NCBI GenBank assembly: GCA_030828175.1
Contig: JAURDB010000015.1
Coordinates: forward strand, 1 to 32,294
Source: Flavobacteriales bacterium
Lineage (GTDB): Bacteria; Bacteroidota; Bacteroidia; Flavobacteriales_D; Sanyastnellaceae
Direction of reading: 5' to 3'
DNA: 32,294 nt
Part shown: positions 15,243 through 24,198 of the stretch, piece after piece
How positions within the stretch are numbered: the first letter of the stretch is position 1
Layout of the letters: every line of letters starts with the position of its first letter
Translations under genes and position numbers: made by a program
Notes under the pieces: generated by a model
Database searches by the model: none
What the model was told of the DNA's origin: nothing
The model's input: only the letters and a program-made list of their open reading frames with translations

Positions 15243-17846
15243 ATGGCCTGCAAGCCCGCACAATATCTGCGCATGATCGCGCTCCTCATGCTCGCCGCAT
15301 GTGCCTTGCCTAATGTTGTCTGTTCACAAGGCAGCATCGAGGTGGACGGAACCGTGAGGGACAAGGACAGCAACCGCAAGTTGGCAGGAGTGAACGTGCA
15401 GGTGCTCAGGGCGGGAAGTGAATACGATGCGGTGGCCACATTGGGCAATGGCAAATACTCCCTGTCCCTTGACCATGGGGCGGACTATGTGTTGATTTTC
15501 ACTTTCGAGGACCTGAGTCCGCGAAAGGTGGAATTGAATACCTCTTCCATTCCGGGCGAATTCCGGGAAAGACCGTTTTACTTGACGGTGGAAATGAGCA
15601 TGTTCGAAGTGCCGCCCGGTTTCGATGAAGATTTGCTGGATGAGCCGATTGGGAAAGTGAGTTTCGACGCGGCCAAGGAGCAGTTGGCATGGGATCTCGA
15701 TTACACGGCCCGAATGCAAGCCCGCATTGAAAACGCCCTTTCTGCAGCCGCTTCCGCTGGCGAAGGACAGGACGAGGCTGGAAATGCGGAGTATGACGAG
15801 CACATGCGCAAGGCCGAGGTTGAATTCGGCCGCCAGCGATGGGAGCAGAGCATCAATTGGTTAGAGCGGGCGCTCAGCGTCGTTCCTGGAGATTCGCGGG
15901 CACAAGCCATGATGGAGGATGCGATGGAGCGCATGGAAAATGCGGAGCAGGAGGCCGCTGCACGAAGGGAGTATGAAGTCAAGATGCGCGACGGGAAAAT
16001 GGCCATGAGGAAAGCGTCATGGAATGAGGCCGCTGCCGCTTTCAGGGCTGCGAATTCCCTGTTGCCGAATGAAACCGAACCGTTGGAGCTGCTCGCGGAG
16101 ATTGAAGCCGAGTTGGCGAGTGGCGATGAAGCGGATGCGGATTACGATGAAGCCATGGCGGAAGGTCAGTCCGCCCTCGATGGGGGCAACCTGGATTTGG
16201 CCGAGACAGCTTTTGAACGCGCTTCCAGTCTGAAACCCGGTGAGCGACTTCCCATAGAAAAACTGGCGCAGGTGCGACAACTGCGCAAATCAAACGAGCG
16301 AGAGGCGGATGCCATGTCACAGCGCATGGAGGAGTACCAAGAACTGATAACAAAGGCGGACGAGGAGTTTGACAACCAGGATTACGTTCAGGCCAAGGCT
16401 CTGTACGAGCAGGCTTCGGCGGTGATGCCGGACGAGATATACCCACGTACCCGCGCCGAGGAGGCTGCCGGGCGCATCGTCACTTTGGGAAGTGAGAATG
16501 AAGCAGAGGAATCGGCGGGGGCAGTTTCTGAGACGGACCGCGGAGACAGAGAATACGAAGACCGTGTCCGAAGCGGGGATGAAGCCTTCGACAAGGAAGA
16601 TTGGGATGCTGCCGAAGCGGCCTACACCGCCGCCTTGGCATTGCGCCCGGACGAGCGCTATCCCAAGAATCGCTTGAAGCGCATAGCGTCCATGAGGGCG
16701 GACGGGACCGAAGTGACAGGAGATCTTGAGGTAGACCGTGTTGCCAAGCAAGCGGAGAACGAGGCCGCCGCCGCCGCCGCCGCTGCCGCGGCAGCCGCAT
16801 TGTCGGAGGAACAGGCCCGGATGCTCGAGGAGGAACGCAAAGCAGCCAAATTGGCAGAGGAGCGGCGCGCTTCTGCATCATCTGAACGGAAAGACTCCGA
16901 AATAGAGCGGAGCAGAAATTATGTACTCGCTTTGCAGAGTGTGGAAGATGATGATGCCGAGGCCTATTATCGGGACGCATTGGAGTCGGAAATAAGGGCG
17001 CGGGGACAGTCAGTTTACGCGCGGCGAGACAGGCAAGAGGAGCTTGGAGTGGTGTGGACCTCCAACAGCGATACGCGCAGGCAATCCTCGTACCGGGAAT
17101 TGACAGAATTGACAGAGCGTCAGGCGGTAGAAGAATATGAATCGTCCACCTATCGAATGGGACGGATTGCAGATTTTGAAGCCGAGACAACCGAGCGGAC
17201 GGCAAGCAACAAGGATTGGGAAGCCAGGGGCAGTGCAAGCCGACGGGACCGGTTGATTTCCCTGAACCAGAAGACGGAGCGCAACGCTCGGTCACTTTAC
17301 GATCGAACCAAGAGGTATGCTGTCTTTGTCGATTCCTTGGACAGGATGATCGAGGCATACGAAGACTTCAACCGCGATCTGCGGAGGGCCTCGTTGGACA
17401 CCCGCGTCATGCGCTTCGAGGAAATCCAGCGCAACACTGCCCGCTATGCCAAAGTAGGAGCGGGTGAAGAATCCAGGCGTCTGGATCGCTGGGGTGAAGT
17501 CCAGACCCAATCGCGGGAGACGGCGCAGTCCATGCGCATCGGCTCCAGCGAAGCGGAACTGCGTTCTGCGGCGGCACTGAGGAAGGCCCAGTCCAAGGAG
17601 ACGGGCAAGGCCCCTACATCCGCTGATTTCCGCGAGGTTCCCGCCATGGAGGGCGTTCGTCAGGGGGTTGAGGAGAGAAGCTACGAAGAAGGCAATGCCC
17701 TCATCATTGAGCGCACCGTCCGTGTGGACAATGAGATCAATGTCTACCGCAAGACCGTGGCTAAACACGGGGTTTACTACTTCAAGAACAACCGTTCCAT
17801 TACCCGGGAAATCTGGGTGCTCGAGACGTTTGAGATTTCGGATTGA
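15243..17846 (+). CDS. large envelope TPR protein with carboxypeptidase-regulatory-like domain and poly-alanine tract
   Basis: This 867-residue protein has a signal sequence with a possible lipobox (LAAC, Cys20), though cleavage after VVCSQ by signal peptidase I is also possible. A beta-sandwich carboxypeptidase-regulatory-like domain follows (about 30-120, VDGTVRDKDSNRKLAGVNVQV). Then come five TPR-like units starting near residues 184, 244, 301, 365 and 438, sharing a pattern of Tyr, helix, (Y/F)xxA and xxPxExxP. Twelve alanines (508-519) and a long charged helical region follow. A C-terminal block from about 786 ends YYFKNNRSITREIWVLETFE and looks like a conserved domain. TPR units mediate protein contacts, so an envelope scaffold is plausible, but no specific function can be assigned. 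The start is ATG 15243. The gene ends 12 bases before the convergent hydrolase gene. Confidence 0.85.
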   Translation: MACKPAQYLRMIALLMLAACALPNVVCSQGSIEVDGTVRDKDSNRKLAGVNVQVLRAGSEYDAVATLGNGKYSLSLDHGADYVLIFTFEDLSPRKVELNTSSIPGEFRERPFYLTVEMSMFEVPPGFDEDLLDEPIGKVSFDAAKEQLAWDLDYTARMQARIENALSAAASAGEGQDEAGNAEYDEHMRKAEVEFGRQRWEQSINWLERALSVVPGDSRAQAMMEDAMERMENAEQEAAARREYEVKMRDGKMAMRKASWNEAAAAFRAANSLLPNETEPLELLAEIEAELASGDEADADYDEAMAEGQSALDGGNLDLAETAFERASSLKPGERLPIEKLAQVRQLRKSNEREADAMSQRMEEYQELITKADEEFDNQDYVQAKALYEQASAVMPDEIYPRTRAEEAAGRIVTLGSENEAEESAGAVSETDRGDREYEDRVRSGDEAFDKEDWDAAEAAYTAALALRPDERYPKNRLKRIASMRADGTEVTGDLEVDRVAKQAENEAAAAAAAAAAAALSEEQARMLEEERKAAKLAEERRASASSERKDSEIERSRNYVLALQSVEDDDAEAYYRDALESEIRARGQSVYARRDRQEELGVVWTSNSDTRRQSSYRELTELTERQAVEEYESSTYRMGRIADFEAETTERTASNKDWEARGSASRRDRLISLNQKTERNARSLYDRTKRYAVFVDSLDRMIEAYEDFNRDLRRASLDTRVMRFEEIQRNTARYAKVGAGEESRRLDRWGEVQTQSRETAQSMRIGSSEAELRSAAALRKAQSKETGKAPTSADFREVPAMEGVRQGVEERSYEEGNALIIERTVRVDNEINVYRKTVAKHGVYYFKNNRSITREIWVLETFEISD
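16764..16781 (+). repeat. (GCC)6 trinucleotide repeat inside the TPR gene
   Basis: Six identical GCC codons open a run of twelve alanine codons (16764-16799); the last six are mixed GCT, GCC, GCG and GCA. Such a repeat can change length in steps of three, altering the alanine linker without shifting frame. Confidence 0.85.
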
Positions 17847-17858
17847 GCCCCGTCCCAT

Positions 17859-20801
17859 TCATTCCGCTTTTCTTTTTCCCAAATCCCTGCATCCCAGGGG
17901 TTCAATGGGGCTGATGTCGATGGCCGTAATGGGACAATTCGCTCCCCCATTGGGGTTCCACGCCCAAAGTCCGGTTTGAATCTGTGGCCAGGTTGTGGGC
18001 CAACTCCAACTTTGCCCCTCGATCAACCAGTCGACGCCACTCCCGCTGCATGCCATGTCCAATGTGCCGGTGGCCCAAGCAAAAAAGGGTGACAGGAATT
18101 GGTTGCAACCGTGGTCGATCCAGGGCGGAGGAGCCTGAGCAAATCGCATGTGGACTCCATTTCCATCGAAGACATTCCATCCACCGCCACTGGTGGGCTC
18201 CATGGCCAATTGTGCTCGGTCAGCGTGGATTCCGATGTCATTGGATCGGAATTCAAGGCAAGACATTTCGAGCAGGGCGTTCTGGGCACGAACACCTTGA
18301 ACGTGCCCCTCGAGAACACAGTCTTCCATGCGCATCCGACCCGGGCCTTGCAGGGAAAGCCCGACCTCGGCCTGAAGGAAATGGCAGGCTTCCATAAGGT
18401 GGGCGGGCTCATTGCCCAAAGACAAATGCCGAACCGGATGGTGCGAGAAAGTGGCATTCACCCATCGGATCTTATTGTCCCAGAGAGCCGAGGATGCACC
18501 GTAGAAAGTGGCGTTTTCCAAACGGTATTCCCCACCAGACTGGCTCAATGACACCGATTGCGCATCATGGTCCCTCAGCGAGAGGGGGCCGCGAAAAGTC
18601 AAGGAGTCCAAGTGACTGCCCCGCCATTGAGTACCCTCGAAGGATGTTCCTTCGGTAAGCTGGGAATTCCAATGTGCCTGGCCCATCAATCGAACGCCCG
18701 AATTCAAATGTTCCCAATGCCCACCTCCGGTGATGTCCACTGTGGCTCCCTCTGAAAGAATCCAATGGGTTTCCTCTGCCAGCGATTCGAAGTGAACCCC
18801 CGCTTCAACTTCTAGGTGGAAATGGACTTCGGTTTCTGTCGCGATTCGGGCTGCCTCGTTCAAGTGATGGTGCCAATGCGCCCCGGATTGGATGATGCAT
18901 GCTCCATTCAGGACCAAATGACTTTCCGGTTGCTGGTGCCAATGGTTGATTCCTTCGTGTTCGATGATGCTTCCTTGTTCTGCGACAATGGATGAGGCTT
19001 GGCTTTGCTCGACCAGTGCTCCTGATAGAATAAGCCGAGAACCCGGCTTGAGAATCAACCGGCTTCCAGGATGCAACAGGAGAGAACCTTCAACGAGAAG
19101 CGTACTTCCTGGTGCAATGACCAAATCTGCCGTCGCTCCTCCCGATGCCAAACTTCCACCGAGTTCCAGGGTGCCCGAATCTTGAACGGTGATGCCCTGG
19201 CCACAAGGTTGGGAAATGAACGTGCCGTGAGAACCAATGGCAGCCGCCTGCATTCCGAATGCAGTGTCCGTAGACTGGAGGCACAATCTTCCTGATATCG
19301 AGAGTTCCGGGAGGCTCCAGTCGCCCGCTTCATTCAGCACGACTTCATCCCCGACATCCCCGGGTGGCAATGGGCATGTTGACACATCGATCTGTTCGAG
19401 CACGAACGCGAGATTGTTTGGATTGATTTCACTGTGGGGTTCGTTGACGGGGGCGACGTAGATGGCGTCAAAAGGGGAGAGCCCCGCCAAGGAGTCCATG
19501 GTTTGGGCACTCCATGGAGGTGGAATCCCCAGTGCACTGGGCGTGGGAATAAAACTGTGGAGCGGCTGATATTGCCACGGTTGGATATGAGGGACGTCGA
19601 TGGGCCAGGGAAGGTCCAAGGCGTCGATGGCTGAATTGTAGGCCTCGGCGAATTGCACCATGGAGGGGCGGGTACCTCCTGGCATCAGGTCCAAGGAGGG
19701 AGACCAATGTTGGTCGAGGGTCGAGCCGATTCCGATGCTGACATCCAGTGGCCAAGGCCACCCCGAGCCGTTCGGGAGTTCGAGATAGCAGGTGACGGGA
19801 CCAATGGGAACGGAAAGGTCATGTTCTGGGTCACCGGGGTAGGGATATATCTGCAAATCGAGCCAGCCCGCGATATCACCCAGGTAGTCTGTGGTCACTA
19901 CGGCATATTCGTAGTCCAACAAAGGACCGTCTGCAGGTGCGATGTTGGAAGTGCTCCCATTGGCAATGGCCGCCGTGCGACATTGCCCGGGCCATCCTGT
20001 GGATTCCAGAAAGCCAGAATAAGCGGTTCGCGTGTTCATGGAGGTGGTTTGGCGAAGCAGCAGCTGACGTGCGGCAGGGGATGACAAAGCACCGCCCAGC
20101 CCACCGATTGATTCATCCTCCCCCACGAGGAATCCAATCATCTGTTGCAGGCCCAAAGGGACATTGGCTCCTTCGTGCGGGCTGTCCAGGCTGAGATAAA
20201 GCTGCGTGCAGTGGGGCTGTCCCACATCTTCCATCATTTTCAATGCAATGCGCGCGACCTGCCCCCCCATGCTCGCGCCGCTGACAATCATGGGGAGGGC
20301 GTCAGATCGGTGTGTTTCGAGGTGATGTAGGATGTCCGCAAGGAGGGCGGCATTGGAAGGGATGTCTCCGGCACCCTGCTCGAAGTCAACGAGTACAGGG
20401 TGAAAGCCCCTATCGGTGAGCGAATCAATGAGCGTGGGCATCATGGACATCATGGGGTAGTTCTCAGGGTCGCATCCCCAGAAAGCATCCCAACCAAAGT
20501 CTCCCAGTTGATGCTCCTCCTCCGTTTGGCTCAGATTGAAGTCGATGCCTTCCACAAAAACAAACGGTCGCCCCAATTCCGTGCCTACATCCATGAGATA
20601 GACGTTGGCTGACCTGGGGCCGTTTGGGGTGGCAGCAACATGTCGGTAGGGTTGGGAAGGGTAGGAGAGCCAAGGTGGACTCAAGGGAGACCCTGCTGGG
20701 CAGGGTTGGGCCCACACGGGGCAAGGGACAAGCAGCGCCCATGCCAGCATGGCGCGGCAGAAAATCAGGACTTTACGGTCGGGCAGGGTTCGTTGTGACA
20801 T
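17859..20801 (-). CDS. secreted alpha/beta hydrolase fused to a beta-helix-like region
   Basis: This 980-residue protein has a signal peptide (about 1-31, ending PVWAQ), an alpha/beta hydrolase domain (about 60-430) and a long repetitive C-terminal region (about 490-950). The nucleophile elbow GASMG puts Ser177 as the likely catalytic serine; LDSPHEGANVP (205-215) and LHSFIPT around His416 fit later parts of a lipase/esterase core. The second half repeats short strands such as GSTLLVEGSLLLHPGSRLI and GSRLILSG, typical of a right-handed parallel beta-helix. It probably acts outside the cell on an ester, perhaps held on a polymer by the helix. No T9SS sorting domain is seen at the C-terminus (ending GCRDLGKRKAE). 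An open frame continues upstream to 22445, but that part is antisense to the transporter gene; ATG 20801 precedes the signal peptide. Confidence 0.88.
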   Translation of the reverse strand: MSQRTLPDRKVLIFCRAMLAWALLVPCPVWAQPCPAGSPLSPPWLSYPSQPYRHVAATPNGPRSANVYLMDVGTELGRPFVFVEGIDFNLSQTEEEHQLGDFGWDAFWGCDPENYPMMSMMPTLIDSLTDRGFHPVLVDFEQGAGDIPSNAALLADILHHLETHRSDALPMIVSGASMGGQVARIALKMMEDVGQPHCTQLYLSLDSPHEGANVPLGLQQMIGFLVGEDESIGGLGGALSSPAARQLLLRQTTSMNTRTAYSGFLESTGWPGQCRTAAIANGSTSNIAPADGPLLDYEYAVVTTDYLGDIAGWLDLQIYPYPGDPEHDLSVPIGPVTCYLELPNGSGWPWPLDVSIGIGSTLDQHWSPSLDLMPGGTRPSMVQFAEAYNSAIDALDLPWPIDVPHIQPWQYQPLHSFIPTPSALGIPPPWSAQTMDSLAGLSPFDAIYVAPVNEPHSEINPNNLAFVLEQIDVSTCPLPPGDVGDEVVLNEAGDWSLPELSISGRLCLQSTDTAFGMQAAAIGSHGTFISQPCGQGITVQDSGTLELGGSLASGGATADLVIAPGSTLLVEGSLLLHPGSRLILKPGSRLILSGALVEQSQASSIVAEQGSIIEHEGINHWHQQPESHLVLNGACIIQSGAHWHHHLNEAARIATETEVHFHLEVEAGVHFESLAEETHWILSEGATVDITGGGHWEHLNSGVRLMGQAHWNSQLTEGTSFEGTQWRGSHLDSLTFRGPLSLRDHDAQSVSLSQSGGEYRLENATFYGASSALWDNKIRWVNATFSHHPVRHLSLGNEPAHLMEACHFLQAEVGLSLQGPGRMRMEDCVLEGHVQGVRAQNALLEMSCLEFRSNDIGIHADRAQLAMEPTSGGGWNVFDGNGVHMRFAQAPPPWIDHGCNQFLSPFFAWATGTLDMACSGSGVDWLIEGQSWSWPTTWPQIQTGLWAWNPNGGANCPITAIDISPIEPLGCRDLGKRKAE

Positions 20802-20933
20802 CAGGAAGCAGATTGAGGGATTCCGCGGTTGAAGCGGATCGGGACAAGGATGGAGACCTTCCTTGTGAAAACCTCCTGCATCGACGAGCTCAAAGCATGC
20901 GCAGGCAAAAGGCGAGAGACCTATTTTCACCCT
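20802..20933. other. 132-base divergent intergenic region
   Basis: This region lies between the secreted hydrolase (-) and the SLC12-type transporter (+), if the transporter starts at 20934. I found no TAnnTTTG box in either direction and no clear inverted repeat. If the transporter starts at 20850 the gap is only 48 bases. Confidence 0.4.
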
Positions 20934-23162
20934 ATGCAGGAGAAGGGACTTGGAACGTTTGCCGTTTTCATGACGGCCATCTCCACCATTCTGGGGGCCA
21001 TCCTGTTTTTGCGCTTTGGCTTCGCGGTGGCCCACGTGGGTTTGCTGGCAACCATGGCCATCATCCTGCTGGGGCACCTTGTGACCATCCCTACTGCCTT
21101 GGCCGTGGCGGAAATCGCCACCAACCAGAAGGTGGAGGGCGGTGGTGCCTACTACATGATCAGCCGTTCGTTCGGTCTGTCCATCGGTGGTGCCATCGGA
21201 ATTGCGCTCTTTCTGAGTCAGGCCATCAGCGTTGCCTTCTACATCATTGCTTTCACAGTCTCCACCCGCGATTTGCTGGCTTGGATGGAATTGCAACACG
21301 GCATAGTGGTTCACCCCTGGCAGGTCAATTATGGATTCATGGGGTTGCTGACCCTTCTCATGCTGACGAAAGGGGCGCAGGTCGGAGTCAAGGCCCTTTA
21401 TGGTGTGGTGGCCGTATTGGTCTTGGCCTTGCTGAATTTCTTCTTCGGCTCGGGTACGCCACAGACCGAATTGGACATCCTTCGAACCATTGACCCCATT
21501 CTGGTTACCGAAGACGGCCAGACCATCACCCGATATACCTTCATCGAGGTCTTCACCTTCATTTTTCCTGCCTTCACAGGCATCGCTGCCGGACTTGGTC
21601 TGAGCGGCGATCTCAAGGAGCCGGCCAGGGCCATACCCCGTGGCACCCTGTGGGCGACCATCGCCGGAATCATCGTGTACATCATCGTGGCCTTGAAGTT
21701 CTGGGTGAGTGCAAGCCCAGAGCAATTGGCATCGGATGAGCTGTACATGGAAGCCATAGCCATATGGCCTCCTCTCATTCCCCTTGGGTTGGCGGCAGCG
21801 GCCGTTTCGAGCGCATTGGGCAGCGTCATCATCGCGCCCAGGACCCTTCAAGCGCTGGCGGTGGATCGGATTTTCCCCAAGGCCATCGGGATGCGATTGG
21901 GTCGAGGTCGCAAATCCGACAACGAGCCGGTGATGGCCAGCATCGTCACGTGCTGCATCGGATTCGTGTTCGTCTCCCTTGGAGACATCAATGCGGTGGC
22001 GGAAATCATCTCCATGTTCTTCATGGTGACCTATGGGGCCATTTGCCTGGTCAGCTTGTTTGAGCATTTTGCAGCAAGTCCTGGCTACCGCCCCACATTC
22101 CGCTCCCATTGGTTGCTCAGCCTTGTGGGGGCGGTGACGTGTTTTTATCTGATGTTCCTGATGAACTTCAGTTATGCGTTGGGAAGCCTCATCATCATGT
22201 CGGTCATTTATGTCGGTCTCTCGCGGCGAGGAGAGCGGGGCATGGTGGCGCTGTTCCGGGGCATGCTTTTCCAATTGAGCCGCTATCTGCAGCTCACGTT
22301 GCAGAGACGCGATACGGCGGAATTGGATCGGAAGGACTGGCGCCCGCTCATGTTGGCCGTCAGCAAGGATACTTTTCGCCGCCCAGGCGCCTTCGATATG
22401 GTGCGTTGGATTGCCCATAGACAGGGCTTTGGAACCTATGTCCACCTGATTGAGGGCCGATTGGATGCTCGGACTTTCCGGAGTTCCATTCGCGCCAAGC
22501 AGGGCTTGGCCGACTTGGGCAAAGCGGTGAAGAGCAGGGTGAGCATGTCGACCGTGGTGTCGCCGTCCTACACTTCAGCCATTGCACAATGCGTGCAGTT
22601 GCCGGGAATCAGTGGGCAAGGCAACAATGCGATCCTCTTGGAGTACATCGATGAGCAGCCGCAAAGCGCCCAAGAACTGGTGGCCAATTATGATTTGCTG
22701 CGGGGGTCCAACCTCGATTTGTGTTTGCTTCGCTCCAGTTTCCGAGGTTTTGGTGAGAAAAGGACCATTCACATTTGGATTACCCCGGAAGATTCTGCCA
22801 ATGCCAATCTGATGATCTTGATGGCCTACGTGCTCCAGGGGCATCCGGATTGGAGGGAATCCCACATCGAGGTGTTTTCCATCTATCGGGACGGGGACCG
22901 GGCCAAAAGGGAGCAGGCCCTCCGCGACCAGATACAGGCGGGCCGAATCCCCGTGTCCCAGCAAAACATCGAGATGGTGGAAGAGATGCCCGGCGATGTC
23001 AAAGAGGAACTGATTGACGGCAGGAGCAAATTTGCTGACCTCACCTTCATCGGCTTCAACGACGCCGATATCCGCAAGGAGGGCGTGAAAGTATTTGAAG
23101 CCCATCATGGCATCGGAAACATCCTCTTTGTGGATGCCCATGAGGAGGTTGCATTGCATTGA
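20934..23162 (+). CDS. SLC12-type cation-chloride cotransporter (APC superfamily)
   Basis: This 742-residue inner-membrane transporter resembles the sodium/potassium-chloride cotransporter family. The membrane core (about 1-428, some 12 helices) starts with GTFAVFMTAISTILGAILFL. It contains VEGGGAYYMISRSFG (67-81) and the family signature FPAFTGIAAGLGLSGDLKEP (211-230), followed by the matching IPRGT. A soluble region (about 429-742) corresponds to the cytosolic C-terminal domain of SLC12 proteins. Likely substrates are K+, Na+ or Cl-, but bacterial members are little studied and the automatic name is often amino acid permease. In-frame starts also exist at 20850 (ATG) and 20829 (TTG); 20934 is chosen because homology begins almost at once after it. 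aroQ follows after 10 bases on the same strand. Confidence 0.88.
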   Translation: MQEKGLGTFAVFMTAISTILGAILFLRFGFAVAHVGLLATMAIILLGHLVTIPTALAVAEIATNQKVEGGGAYYMISRSFGLSIGGAIGIALFLSQAISVAFYIIAFTVSTRDLLAWMELQHGIVVHPWQVNYGFMGLLTLLMLTKGAQVGVKALYGVVAVLVLALLNFFFGSGTPQTELDILRTIDPILVTEDGQTITRYTFIEVFTFIFPAFTGIAAGLGLSGDLKEPARAIPRGTLWATIAGIIVYIIVALKFWVSASPEQLASDELYMEAIAIWPPLIPLGLAAAAVSSALGSVIIAPRTLQALAVDRIFPKAIGMRLGRGRKSDNEPVMASIVTCCIGFVFVSLGDINAVAEIISMFFMVTYGAICLVSLFEHFAASPGYRPTFRSHWLLSLVGAVTCFYLMFLMNFSYALGSLIIMSVIYVGLSRRGERGMVALFRGMLFQLSRYLQLTLQRRDTAELDRKDWRPLMLAVSKDTFRRPGAFDMVRWIAHRQGFGTYVHLIEGRLDARTFRSSIRAKQGLADLGKAVKSRVSMSTVVSPSYTSAIAQCVQLPGISGQGNNAILLEYIDEQPQSAQELVANYDLLRGSNLDLCLLRSSFRGFGEKRTIHIWITPEDSANANLMILMAYVLQGHPDWRESHIEVFSIYRDGDRAKREQALRDQIQAGRIPVSQQNIEMVEEMPGDVKEELIDGRSKFADLTFIGFNDADIRKEGVKVFEAHHGIGNILFVDAHEEVALH

Positions 23163-23172
23163 TCCACATACC

Positions 23173-23598
23173 ATGAGCCGCACCTTCCACATTGTGAACG
23201 GTCCCAATTTGAACCTTCTCGGAAAGCGGGAACCCGAGAAGTATGGGCATGCTTCCTTTGAAGAATACCTGGAGTCGCTGAGGGTGGAATTCAGCGATGA
23301 GCGCATCGAATGTTTCCAATCCAACGTCGAGGGGGAGCTGATCAATTACCTGCAATCGGTGGGGTTCGAATCCGCAGGAATCGTACTTAACGCAGGCGGA
23401 TATACCCACACCTCAGTAGCCTTGCGAGATGCGGTGGCTGCCATCGATTCTCCCGTGGTGGAGGTGCACATCACCAACATCCACGCGAGGGAGGAGTTCC
23501 GTCATGTCAGTTTGTTGAGTCCAGTTTGCCGAGCGGTGATATGTGGCTTGGGACTCGAAGGGTATTCGGCAGCCGTCCGAGCCCTCTTACGGGGTTGA
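23173..23598 (+). CDS. aroQ: 3-dehydroquinate dehydratase, type II
   Basis: AroQ converts 3-dehydroquinate to 3-dehydroshikimate, the third step of the shikimate pathway. The 141-residue protein shows all the family landmarks: NGPNLNLLGKREPEKYG with Arg19 and catalytic Tyr24, the substrate-binding Asn73 in LNAGGYTHTS, catalytic His104 in TNIHAREEF, and Arg110. Length is normal for this dodecameric enzyme. The ATG at 23173 places the first strand (TFHIVNGP) correctly. It is 10 bases after the SLC12-type gene and may be co-transcribed, with no obvious functional link. Its last 12 bases overlap the end of the convergent membrane-protein gene. Confidence 0.97.
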   Translation: MSRTFHIVNGPNLNLLGKREPEKYGHASFEEYLESLRVEFSDERIECFQSNVEGELINYLQSVGFESAGIVLNAGGYTHTSVALRDAVAAIDSPVVEVHITNIHAREEFRHVSLLSPVCRAVICGLGLEGYSAAVRALLRG

Positions 23599-24198
23599 GT
23601 CCAACTTCCGGGACAGTCTGTCCGCAGCGGTCCGCAGCAACCGAAGCAGTGCGTCGGCATCGCGGTCGTCCAGTTGCTTGCCGAATACCATCGTCCTCCG
23701 GCCGGCTTCGAACTTCAAGGTCTCTCCTCCCATGGACCAGAACGCCTGTTCGAAAGTGCGTAGGATCTGCGTTGGGTTCTCCTCGATGCGCTGGATGCCC
23801 CGATAGGCTCCATGCGCAAAAAAGTCGGGCAGGCCCCGGTCGCCGAAAGCGGCAGCCACGGATATGCCGCGCCGGTCCACGACAACCACTTCGCGACCGC
23901 GGAGTCTCCACAATAAGACCTTTCCGATCCGGAATGCGAAGAAGGCCCAAAACGCGCTGTATATGGCGTAGCCGAGGTTGGCATTGCCCTGGGCAGGTTC
24001 TTGTGTCCAGAAATACAGGACGACGGCTTCCAGCGAGAACCACAACACCAGCCAAGTCACCAAAAGGGTCAATTGGATTCGGGTCACCCTCTGCGTGATG
24101 TCCACGCGCAATTGCTCATCGGGTGTCCCTCGTTGGTTCCATCGAAATGTTACGCGCCGTCCGATGGTGCCCTCACTTCGTTCTTTGCGGGTCCCCAT
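23587..24198 (-). CDS. hypothetical two-helix membrane protein
   Basis: I do not recognise a named family. The 203-residue protein has a basic N-terminus, two membrane segments (about residues 42-63 and 74-95), then a soluble beta-rich region starting LRGREVVVVDRRGISVAAAFG. That arrangement recalls bacterial PH-like domains that follow two helices, but the match is structural intuition only. The ATG at 24198 overlaps the stop of bshA as TGATG, so it is the last gene of the long minus-strand operon and probably translationally coupled to bshA. Its 3' end overlaps aroQ by 12 bases. Confidence 0.78.
   Translation of the reverse strand: MGTRKERSEGTIGRRVTFRWNQRGTPDEQLRVDITQRVTRIQLTLLVTWLVLWFSLEAVVLYFWTQEPAQGNANLGYAIYSAFWAFFAFRIGKVLLWRLRGREVVVVDRRGISVAAAFGDRGLPDFFAHGAYRGIQRIEENPTQILRTFEQAFWSMGGETLKFEAGRRTMVFGKQLDDRDADALLRLLRTAADRLSRKLDSTP

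Noticed and set aside
17847-17858. Intrinsic terminator between the TPR and hydrolase genes, suggested by T-rich sequence just after 17859
   Set aside because: The T-rich stretch is not preceded by a GC-rich hairpin and lies within the hydrolase coding region.
20802-22445. A 548-codon open frame on the minus strand running antisense to the SLC12-type gene and continuous with the hydrolase gene
   Set aside because: Its translation is rich in His, Gln, Gly and Asp with no hydrophobic core or domain, as expected for the antisense of a membrane protein. The transporter on the plus strand has clear family signatures, and the hydrolase has its own signal peptide starting at 20801.
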